In this document: piece after piece, positions 24,443 to 30,453 of the stretch | How positions within the stretch are numbered: the stretch's first letter is position 1 | How the letters are laid out: each line of letters starts with the position of its first letter | DNA from: an uncultured Prevotella sp. | GTDB lineage: Bacteria; Bacteroidota; Bacteroidia; Bacteroidales; Bacteroidaceae | NCBI GenBank assembly: GCA_900769055.1 | Contig: CAAGFF010000259.1 | Span: 1-30,453 of the forward strand | Length of the DNA stretch: 30,453 bases | Direction: 5' to 3' | Translations under genes and position numbers: made by a program | Notes under the pieces: generated by a model | What the model saw: the letters and a program-made list of their open reading frames with translations, nothing else | Database searches by the model: none | Told to the model about the DNA's origin: nothing

Positions 24443-25279
24443 CTATCTCTTTGCTTGCAAGCAACCTTTATATAATAACTTTCCTGTGGCCCATTTTATT
24501 GTTTTCAGCAGAGCATAAATTAGTATGCTGACGAATATTATTGATGCTCCCGACGGCACATTCCACTGGTAGGATATGGCAAGGCCAATCAGGCAGTCTA
24601 TCCACCCGATGACCATGCTTGCCAGAATTATACGCTTCATGCTGAACGTAAAGAGGTTGGCCGTCATCTGCGGTATCGTCAGCAGGCTTATGGCAAGTAC
24701 GATGCCTACCATGCGTAACGTCGACACTATGGTGAGGGCAATGAGCGCCATCATGCCATACTCGATGATGCCCACGGGTAATCCCTGCGAGCGTGCGAAT
24801 GTTGTATCGAACGACACGCTCAAAATCTGCCTGTAGAAGAATACAAACACCAGACCAGTCACAAGTGCGATAATGGCCAGCAACCACAAGTCGGAAACGC
24901 CAATTGTGAGAATATTCCCGAAAAGAAACGACGGCATATCGGGCATGAAGCCTGGAGAGAGGAAACAGCAGATGATGCCCACACTCATGCCGAGAGTCCA
25001 GAACATAGCTATCGCCGAGTCCTCACGCACATCTCCGCGTCTTGATATCCATTCCACCCCGAATGCGCTTGCCACGGCAAATGCCATAGCTGCCAATACA
25101 GGGTTCACGCCAAGATATACTCCCAGTCCGATACCCCCAAACGAGGCGTGCGTTATACCACCACTTATGAACACCAGCCTGCGTGCAACAATATAAGTGC
25201 CTATCATGCCGCAAAGAATGCTTGCCAGCAGACTGCCGAGAAGGGCGTTTTGAAAAAAAGTATATTCGAGTATCTCCAT
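24443..25279 (-). CDS. Metal ABC transporter permease (ABC-3/ZnuB type)
   Basis: A 278-residue inner-membrane protein with about seven to eight helices spread along its length and the ABC-3 family region VSTLRMVGIVLAISLLTIPQMTANL. This family moves Zn2+, Mn2+ or Fe2+ with a separate ATPase and binding protein. Neither partner gene is in the window, so the permease is an orphan here and the metal cannot be told. ATG 25279 (MEILEY) is preferred; a TTG at 25288 overlaps the upstream gene. It lies between the cysteine-cluster protein and porW. Confidence 0.88.
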   Translation of the reverse strand: MEILEYTFFQNALLGSLLASILCGMIGTYIVARRLVFISGGITHASFGGIGLGVYLGVNPVLAAMAFAVASAFGVEWISRRGDVREDSAIAMFWTLGMSVGIICCFLSPGFMPDMPSFLFGNILTIGVSDLWLLAIIALVTGLVFVFFYRQILSVSFDTTFARSQGLPVGIIEYGMMALIALTIVSTLRMVGIVLAISLLTIPQMTANLFTFSMKRIILASMVIGWIDCLIGLAISYQWNVPSGASIIFVSILIYALLKTIKWATGKLLYKGCLQAKR

Positions 25280-25284
25280 ATCGC

Positions 25285-25677
25285 TCAACTATCCATCATT
25301 GCTATCAGCTCGTCCTTAATCTGGTCGGGCACGTTCACGCCACGGAGAATGAGGCTGCGGTTCCAGTCCCTCACCTCTTCGGTACGCATGGTATACATCA
25401 CATCGGCAAATTCCTCGGCCTCCTCGTCAGTATATGCGTCAGAAGGGCGCCCCCTGTATCTGTCCAGCTCCTCGTCATCAAAATACTCAACTGGTTTCAC
25501 GGCGGCCTCCATCATGCACTCCTGCTCACATTTGCTGTTGGTACCATCGCATGTTCCGCATTGCGACGTTGGAGCATTCACGCCACCAGCCTCGTCCTTG
25601 CCATTCCCCTGAAGCCTTGTCGCCACCGCAGCCACTATACCGAGGATGACGAGCGGCAATACCAGATACCACAGCAT
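25285..25677 (-). CDS. Small membrane protein with a cysteine cluster, unknown function
   Basis: A 130-residue protein: an N-terminal membrane helix (residues about 2-20), a short linker, a C-x2-C-x6-C-x3-C cluster (about residues 40-55), then an acidic, charged region rich in Glu and Asp (EYFDDEELDRYRGRP) ending in helical segments. The four cysteines could bind a metal or an iron-sulphur cluster. I recognise the type as conserved in Bacteroidales, where it is often annotated only as hypothetical, but not a function. It starts 2 nt after the aroA stop and its end abuts the permease gene, so co-expression with the metal permease is likely. Confidence 0.65.
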   Translation of the reverse strand: MLWYLVLPLVILGIVAAVATRLQGNGKDEAGGVNAPTSQCGTCDGTNSKCEQECMMEAAVKPVEYFDDEELDRYRGRPSDAYTDEEAEEFADVMYTMRTEEVRDWNRSLILRGVNVPDQIKDELIAMMDS

Positions 25678-25679
25678 GC

Positions 25680-26927
25680 CTAAGCCTCCTCTATGATAAA
25701 GCCGGCAGACCTCAGGTCATCCCAAAAGCGTGGATACGACTTGGTCACGACCTCCGGGTCGTTTATCTCTATTTTGCCAAACGTCATGGCCAGGGGTGCG
25801 AACGCCATAGCCATGCGATGGTCCTCGTAAGTATCGATAGGTTCTCCTGTTGGCTCGCATCTCTCACCATCCCATATCAGTTCGCAATTATTCCTGTCTT
25901 TTATGACATAGCCCAATTTGCGCAGCTCGTTCTTCAAGGCCTCTATGCGGTCAGTCTCCTTAATCTTCAGGCTTGCAAGTCCCTTGAAGTGGAAAGGAAG
26001 CCCCATGGCACAACAAGCAGCCACATAGGTCTGTGCCAGGTCGGGCGAGCTTACGAAGTCGTAGTCGAGACGCGGGATTGTCCTGACATGCCTCGTAAGG
26101 GTAATGGTTGTCGGCACGTCCTCCTTCTTCTGGGCGAATGATGTTTTCACTCCGAGCAGGGACGAGATGTAGCGGGCTATGGAGTCACCCTGCTTCGAGC
26201 CATCGGTAAGCCCCGTGAGCCTTACTGTCGACTCGCGGTCGTTGCACAAAGCCAGTATCTCATACCAGTACGAGGCCGCGCTCCAGTCGTTCTCCACCAG
26301 ATAGCGTCTCTGCCCGTATGGCTTGGGCTTCACGGTAATGGTGTCCACGTCCGTCCACTCAGCGTCAGCCCCATACTCCCTCATCATCCACAGAGTTAGG
26401 TCTATATATGGTCTCGACACTATGTTTCCCTTCAGATGCAGTTCTATGCCCTTGCTCAACGCAGGGCCTATCATGAGCAGGGCCGAGATATACTGCGAGC
26501 TGACGTTGCCCGGCATCTCCAACGGTCCGCCTTCAAGTTTCTTTCCCCTGACGAGCAACGGGGGGAAACCTTCCTCGTCGGCATATTCAATTTCCGCCCC
26601 AAGATAGCGCAAGGCATCCACGAGCAGGCCTATTGGACGATGCCTCATACGATAGGTTCCCGTTATGAGATGCTCGCCGTTGCCCACGCTGTAATATGCA
26701 GTCAGGAACCTCATAGCCGTACCAGCGGCCTTGATGTCCACCACATCGGGATTGTTGCACAAAGCTTTCACCATCACGTCCGTATCATCGCAGTCTGAGA
26801 GGTTGTCTGGCAGGCTGCCACCTCCCGATAGGGCATGCATGATGAGTGCCCTGTTGCAAATGCTCTTTGATGATGGCAGGTCGATGGTTACATCGAGTGT
26901 TTTGGGTGCTGTTACTATATATTTCAT
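25680..26927 (-). CDS. aroA: 3-phosphoshikimate 1-carboxyvinyltransferase
   Basis: A 415-residue EPSP synthase of the shikimate pathway. It shows the substrate-binding start PSSKSICNRALIMHAL, the phosphoenolpyruvate region AAGTAMRFL, a catalytic SSPDLAQT segment and the C-terminal TYEDHRMAMAFAPLA motif. Its two-domain fold and length are normal. It is followed 2 nt later by the cysteine-cluster gene and lies 24 nt after the metzincin gene, so all may be on one transcript. Confidence 0.96.
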   Translation of the reverse strand: MKYIVTAPKTLDVTIDLPSSKSICNRALIMHALSGGGSLPDNLSDCDDTDVMVKALCNNPDVVDIKAAGTAMRFLTAYYSVGNGEHLITGTYRMRHRPIGLLVDALRYLGAEIEYADEEGFPPLLVRGKKLEGGPLEMPGNVSSQYISALLMIGPALSKGIELHLKGNIVSRPYIDLTLWMMREYGADAEWTDVDTITVKPKPYGQRRYLVENDWSAASYWYEILALCNDRESTVRLTGLTDGSKQGDSIARYISSLLGVKTSFAQKKEDVPTTITLTRHVRTIPRLDYDFVSSPDLAQTYVAACCAMGLPFHFKGLASLKIKETDRIEALKNELRKLGYVIKDRNNCELIWDGERCEPTGEPIDTYEDHRMAMAFAPLAMTFGKIEINDPEVVTKSYPRFWDDLRSAGFIIEEA

Positions 26928-26951
26928 TTCTTGTCAGTTTCCTTTTTGTTT

Positions 26952-28187
26952 CTATTCTGTCATTAAGCTCATTATGCGGCTTCCGCCCTCAGCCTTACTA
27001 CAAGTCACGGTAATGGGATGCAGGTCGAGCTTCACATCGCTCCCATGTCCTGCCGCCCTGGTGTTGGCTCCGTTGCGCTTGGGTCCGGGTATCATCGGGC
27101 AATAGTACATTACCCATCTCATGCGGTCTTTCTGGTCTTGCGTTATCTCATAGCCAAGCGAGTAGGCATAGTCCATGATGTTGGTTGACGAAAACTGCGG
27201 TCCGTCACACGACTCACGGGCTATGACATCCTGCAGCTTGGGTTGCTTGGTATGCTGCATGTAATAAGTCATGTTGTCTACATACTCCATCCTGTTGTAC
27301 GACGGCGTGTCGTCGCAATAGTCGGAGTCCACGCAGCCGTCAGTCATCGCAATGCTGTTGGAGCCGTCACTCTCGGTCGACATGGTCTCTGAGAAGGCGT
27401 GATACAAGCCAAGATAATGACCCAACTCATGAGCCAGCGTTACAACCACGTCAGACGGATTGATATACGTAGCCTTGTGGTCGGCAGCAGCATAACGGTC
27501 GCTCTCCCAGTATCTGCCATCCTCATCAAGGTAGGCGTACAGGCTGTTTATCGAGACGCAATGTGGGTATCTGAGGTTTGCCTTTGATATATACTTTGCC
27601 GTAGTGGTCTCAAGGCCGGCAAGGGTGGAGTCGCTCTTAATGGCATATGGCATGTGGCTAATGCCGAGGATTGTATTTCCCTCACCCGTATCCTTGAAGT
27701 TGTACATCATGACGTTGACATACTCGTTGGGGTCCCACAGATAGCTGACGTATGTGTTGCTGTTGTCGGTCATGAATGCAGAGGGATTTATAGGATAGTT
27801 GCCTGTCCACTTGACATACTCCACGCCTGGGGTGGTCAGCTTGTTGCCTTTCTCATCGTACTCGGCAGCCACAAACGTCACTCCAACCGTCTTGCTGTCG
27901 CCGAAGAGTCCGCCGCGATACAGCATGTTTACATAATTCAGGAGCTGTTGCAGCCTGCTCGCAGGTATGTGCTGGTTGAGGTCGTTCGCATCCTTGTAAA
28001 GCACATGGAATATCACGGGCAGCCTGTATGTATAGCCGTCATCGAGCGTGGCCTTGGTGTCGTCATCGTCCATGTCAACAACCTCCTTGTCGTCGCCGAG
28101 ACCATCGTCACCACCACACGAAGACAATATCAAACCACACATTATTATATATATACAGCCAAGAAACAGCCTTTTTATTAATCTCAT
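26952..28187 (-). CDS. Zinc metalloproteinase lipoprotein (BF0631-type metzincin)
   Basis: A 411-residue lipoprotein: signal peptide with lipobox SSC (Cys24), a Asp-rich spacer (residues about 28-45), then a metzincin domain with HELGHYLGLYH (about residues 249-259) and a Met-turn NIMDYA near the C terminus. Conserved Cys pairs (DGCVDSDYCDDTP) resemble M43/pappalysin enzymes. This matches the zinc-dependent metalloproteinase lipoproteins described in Bacteroides (BF0631 family). It is probably a surface or periplasmic protease; the substrate is unknown. It has a perfect -7 box upstream but no matching -33 element. Confidence 0.88.
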   Translation of the reverse strand: MRLIKRLFLGCIYIIMCGLILSSCGGDDGLGDDKEVVDMDDDDTKATLDDGYTYRLPVIFHVLYKDANDLNQHIPASRLQQLLNYVNMLYRGGLFGDSKTVGVTFVAAEYDEKGNKLTTPGVEYVKWTGNYPINPSAFMTDNSNTYVSYLWDPNEYVNVMMYNFKDTGEGNTILGISHMPYAIKSDSTLAGLETTTAKYISKANLRYPHCVSINSLYAYLDEDGRYWESDRYAAADHKATYINPSDVVVTLAHELGHYLGLYHAFSETMSTESDGSNSIAMTDGCVDSDYCDDTPSYNRMEYVDNMTYYMQHTKQPKLQDVIARESCDGPQFSSTNIMDYAYSLGYEITQDQKDRMRWVMYYCPMIPGPKRNGANTRAAGHGSDVKLDLHPITVTCSKAEGGSRIMSLMTE

Positions 28188-28213
28188 AAGCAGTTTTATT
28201 AATATGTATGCTG

Positions 28214-28221
28214 CAAATTTA
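28214..28221 (-). promoter_or_regulatory. -7 box of the metzincin gene
   Basis: TAAATTTG is a perfect -7 match 26 nt before the ATG at 28187. No TTTG is found 19-21 nt further upstream. Confidence 0.45.
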
Positions 28222-28303
28222 CTAAAAATATATCATCCCGTGCCCTTCATGGCAACAATAATAGTATTAAAATTTGTTTTTTAGAGAAAAAGAGGGCAAT
28301 TAA

Positions 28304-28335
28304 TTTGGCCGTTTCACCTAAATACATTAACTTTG
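28304..28335 (+). promoter_or_regulatory. Promoter of tRNA-Pro
   Basis: TTTG (28304-28307), 20-nt spacer, TAACTTTG (28328-28335): an exact consensus match ending 18 nt before the tRNA. Confidence 0.85.
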
Positions 28336-28353
28336 CACCTCGAAATCTAACCA

Positions 28354-28426
28354 CGGGATGTAGCGCAGTTGGTAGCGCACACGTCTGGGGGGCGCGAGGT
28401 CGCCAGTTCGAGTCTGGTCATCCCGA
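28354..28426 (+). tRNA. tRNA-Pro (anticodon GGG)
   Basis: A cloverleaf with a perfect 7-bp acceptor stem (CGGGATG/CATCCCG), GCGC/GCGC D stem, anticodon loop CTGGGGG, GCCAG/CTGGT T stem (one G-U) and discriminator A; CCA is not encoded. The anticodon GGG reads Pro CCC and CCT. The anticodon stem (CACGT/GCGCG) has an A-C mismatch at its second pair and a U-G pair at its end, so it is less stable than usual. Promoter and terminator are both intact. Confidence 0.88.
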
Positions 28427-28435
28427 CAGGTTATG

Positions 28436-28465
28436 AGCCGATTGTGAAGACAATCGGCTTTTTTT
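28436..28465 (+). terminator. Terminator of tRNA-Pro
   Basis: A perfect 10-bp stem (28436-28445 with 28450-28459), GAAG loop, and seven Ts at 28459-28465 lie 10 nt past the tRNA. Confidence 0.92.
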
Positions 28466-28470
28466 GTTTA

Positions 28471-28652
28471 GTTGACGAGTAAACAAGTTGACGAGTAGAC
28501 AAGTTGATAGTTGATAGTTGACAAGTAAACAAATAGACGAGTAGACAAGTTGATAGTCATCTTGCTCGAACAGGCTATTCGGTAGAAAAACCATCAACTT
28601 GTCTACTCGTCTACTTGTTTACTTGTCAACTGAGTGTCAACTGAGTGTTAAC
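28471..28652. repeat. Large direct and inverted repeats between convergent genes
   Basis: A 40-bp unit at 28471-28510 recurs at 28517-28556 with three differences. The second copy pairs with an inverted copy at 28593-28630 (37 of 38 bp) around a 38-nt loop. Then an 11-bp unit GTCAACTGAGT is repeated directly at 28625-28635 and 28636-28646. The unit is built from variants of GTTGAC and GTAGAC. No gene is present. Confidence 0.9.
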
Positions 28653-28662
28653 ACGAAAAAAT

Positions 28663-29514
28663 CTACTTTACAAGTACTACAAGATACTTGCTGGTGCTCC
28701 AGAAGAGTTGAGGATTGGTTATCCTAAGCACATACTGCTTCTTAGCATCCTGGGCAAGGGTATAGCTGCTCGACGGATGGGTGGTCAATATCTTGGCCGA
28801 CTTGGAGTAGAGCTTAATCTCCTTGTCTACCCTTATGTCGATTTTCGTAAAATAGCTCTTGTTGAAATTAGACTGCAACACCTTGCCGTCCTCAAGGATG
28901 TGCTGGTTCTTGAGTTCCTTCTTGGTACCGAACACGAACCATGCCGTATTGAGCTGCTTGTCCTGGTCGCTGATGGTCTGCGACTTCGATGCGCTCTCGC
29001 TCTTGAGGTTGGAGACAGAGGTATTGAGGTTGTTTACAGTCTCGTCAAGTTCCGTTATATGAATGTCCTTTGCATCAAGCTCGGCACGAAGCTGCTGCAA
29101 CTGCTGGTCTTTCTCGTCGAGCTGCCTGATAAGGTTTTCCACTGTCTTCTTCAGCTCGTCACCCTTGTATGAGCTTTCTCTAAGCTGACTTTGCAATTTC
29201 TTTATCAGTTCCCTGTTCTGCTTCATCCTGTTAGAGATGAAGCTCACGTTCTCCTTTATCTGCTGTGCCTTGTTCGAGCCTTCGCCATCCTTGGCTATGC
29301 TCACCCTGTTCTCAGCCTCGGTTATTTCCCTGAGTCCCTCCTGTATCTCGTTGAGGGTACCCATCATGTCATTGATTTCGTTGTCACGCTGTTCAATGAT
29401 TTTTCTCAGGCTGTCAGCCTGTGCAAGAGACTCCAATGACTGGGTGCTCTTCTTGTCGTCGCAGCCTGTCAGGATCAATGCGCCTGCCATGACCAAAAAA
29501 ATTAGCTTTTTCAT
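28663..29514 (-). CDS. Coiled-coil lipoprotein, unknown function
   Basis: A 283-residue protein with signal peptide and lipobox LTGC (Cys18) from ATG 29514, a long coiled coil (about residues 28-190, many Leu/Glu/Gln heptads), and a compact C-terminal domain (about 195-283, begins WFVFGTKKELK, contains ILTTHPSSSY). An upstream frame to 29568 lacks a signal and is unlikely. The layout resembles Bacteroidales cell-envelope lipoproteins of unknown role, perhaps anchoring the outer membrane to other structures. It lies 31 nt after rsmI and is probably co-transcribed with it. The family is not identified. Confidence 0.75.
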   Translation of the reverse strand: MKKLIFLVMAGALILTGCDDKKSTQSLESLAQADSLRKIIEQRDNEINDMMGTLNEIQEGLREITEAENRVSIAKDGEGSNKAQQIKENVSFISNRMKQNRELIKKLQSQLRESSYKGDELKKTVENLIRQLDEKDQQLQQLRAELDAKDIHITELDETVNNLNTSVSNLKSESASKSQTISDQDKQLNTAWFVFGTKKELKNQHILEDGKVLQSNFNKSYFTKIDIRVDKEIKLYSKSAKILTTHPSSSYTLAQDAKKQYVLRITNPQLFWSTSKYLVVLVK

Positions 29515-29545
29515 ATTCGCTTTCTTTATTGTTTTGTTTCTTCCT

Positions 29546-30262
29546 TCATTCGTTCCCGACATGCTCACGCACAGACGAGGACGCGTCCTTGCCGCTTTTT
29601 CCTGCCACTACCACTACAATCTCGCCTTTGGGTGCTGTCTGGGCGAAATGGTCGGCAATCTCTCCGAGCGTTCCCCTGACGCTCTCCTCGAACATCTTCG
29701 AAATCTCGCGGCACACACATGCCTGCCTGTCCTCGCCGAAGACCTCAGCCAGCTGCACGAGCGTCTTCACTAAGCGATATGGCGACTCGTAGAACACCAT
29801 TGTCCTCGTCTCGTCGGCCAAGCTCTCAAGCCTTGTCTTACGTCCTTTCTTCTGAGGCAGGAAGCCCTCGAAGCAGAACCTGTCGCATGGAAGGCCGGAG
29901 TTGACTATTGCCGGAATGCATGCCGTAGCCCCCGGCAACGTCTGTACCGTTATGCCAGCTTTGGCAGCCTCGCGCACCAGGAAAAAGCCAGGGTCGCTAA
30001 TGCCCGGTGTGCCAGCATCGCTCACTAATGCTACTGTCTGCCCAGCCTTCAGCCTCTCCACGACAGCCGCCGATGTGCCATGCTCGTTGAACTTATGATG
30101 CGACATCAGATGGTTGTGTATATCGAAGTGCTTGAGCAGTATTCCTGTTGTCCGGGTATCTTCCGCAAGCACCACGTCAGCCTCCTTCAGGACGCGGATG
30201 GCGCGCAGAGTCATATCCTCCATGTTGCCTACCGGAGTAGGTACTATATACAATATTCCCAT
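29546..30262 (-). CDS. rsmI: 16S rRNA (cytidine-1402-2'-O)-methyltransferase
   Basis: A 238-residue SAM-dependent tetrapyrrole-methylase-fold enzyme that 2'-O-methylates C1402 in the ribosomal P site. Signature segments are VPTPVGNMEDMTLRA near the N terminus, AEDTRTTGILL, SDAGTPGISDPG, LPGATACIPA and FYESPYRLVKTL. ATG 30262 (MGILYI) is chosen over an earlier frame opening because a strong promoter ends 9 nt before it. The C terminus is shorter than in Escherichia coli, as is common in Bacteroidota. Confidence 0.96.
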   Translation of the reverse strand: MGILYIVPTPVGNMEDMTLRAIRVLKEADVVLAEDTRTTGILLKHFDIHNHLMSHHKFNEHGTSAAVVERLKAGQTVALVSDAGTPGISDPGFFLVREAAKAGITVQTLPGATACIPAIVNSGLPCDRFCFEGFLPQKKGRKTRLESLADETRTMVFYESPYRLVKTLVQLAEVFGEDRQACVCREISKMFEESVRGTLGEIADHFAQTAPKGEIVVVVAGKSGKDASSSVREHVGNE

Positions 30263-30271
30263 ATCATTGGG

Positions 30272-30302
30272 CAAATTTAGTGCAATTTCAAGACAACACA
30301 AA
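30272..30302 (-). promoter_or_regulatory. Promoter of rsmI
   Basis: TTTG (30302-30299), 19-nt spacer, TAAATTTG (30279-30272) match the consensus. The box ends 9 nt before the rsmI ATG, so the mRNA would be almost leaderless. Confidence 0.85.
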
Positions 30303-30377
30303 ATTAATTCACATCTATTTGCAATAAATTTGCTTTGCGGTAACTACTCAGTCTTTCGCGGATTCAACTAGCAAGTG

Positions 30378-30409
30378 CAAATTTACGAAATCTTTTCGTA
30401 AAAGCACTC
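30378..30409. repeat. Inverted repeat near the right edge
   Basis: TTACGAAA (30383-30390) and TTTCGTAA (30394-30401) form perfect 8-bp arms around a 3-nt spacer. Nearby GTGC and GCAC extend the symmetry with uneven spacing. The 30303-30453 stretch holds no gene; this may be an operator for a divergent gene beyond the edge. Confidence 0.5.
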
Positions 30410-30453
30410 TCTTGGAGTTGAGAAATTGAGTTTTTCTCTTGGTCTTGTGTTAA

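Noticed and set aside
24440..24464. Longer porW start at TTG 24464
   Set aside because: It overlaps the permease gene and adds eight residues before a standard lipoprotein signal peptide; TTG 24440 has a better upstream purine run.
30325..30332. A plus-strand TAAATTTG box near the right edge
   Set aside because: No -33 element and no open frame follow inside the window, and such boxes occur by chance in AT-rich gaps.

Overview
The window looks like a chromosome segment of a Bacteroidota bacterium, most likely Prevotella or a close relative. The evidence is TAnnTTTG -7 boxes with TTTG 19-20 nt upstream in front of many genes, the type IX secretion genes porX and porW, a DUF4834 protein, a BF0631-type metzincin lipoprotein, and DUF4134 (TraE) conjugation proteins. 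No database search was possible; names come from recognising protein families and motifs.

Positions 1 to about 8,360 form an accessory island read on the minus strand toward the left edge. From right to left it holds a tyrosine recombinase (int2), an unrecognised protein, a second closely related recombinase (int1) with unusual repeats upstream, an HTH/excisionase-like protein, a RepA-like ATPase, a Toprim primase, and the beginning of a conjugation operon (a TraD-position membrane protein, a DUF4134 protein, and a DUF4134 gene cut off after its first domain residues). A tRNA-Lys gene with its own promoter and UUCG-loop terminator marks the start of core chromosome.

Positions 8,480 to 14,700 are core housekeeping genes on the minus strand: an AI-2E family exporter, tdk, tadA, pyrH, birA, yraN, a DUF4834 gene, pssA and psd. 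The psd-pssA-DUF4834-yraN-birA run is tightly packed and looks like one operon; pssA and psd give phosphatidylethanolamine synthesis. Two different short-period repeat arrays sit in the gaps before tdk and before pyrH. psd and dnaE diverge from a shared region with a clear promoter in each direction, and dnaE is followed by trxA.

Positions 19,020 to 28,190 are a minus-strand run that may be one long operon: metzincin lipoprotein, aroA, a small cysteine-cluster membrane protein, a metal ABC permease, porW, porX and tsaE. PorW and PorX are known type IX secretion components or regulators; their adjacency here is notable. porW carries an in-frame Asx-Pro minisatellite. Beyond it are a tRNA-Pro gene with complete promoter and terminator, a region of large inverted repeats, a coiled-coil lipoprotein and rsmI.

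The most interesting points are the paired recombinases with attP-like repeats next to a truncated transfer operon, a possible A9 frameshift in the unknown island gene, the family of unrelated intergenic repeat arrays, and promoters for tdk and rsmI that would give almost leaderless mRNAs. I did not find a convincing wholly new system.
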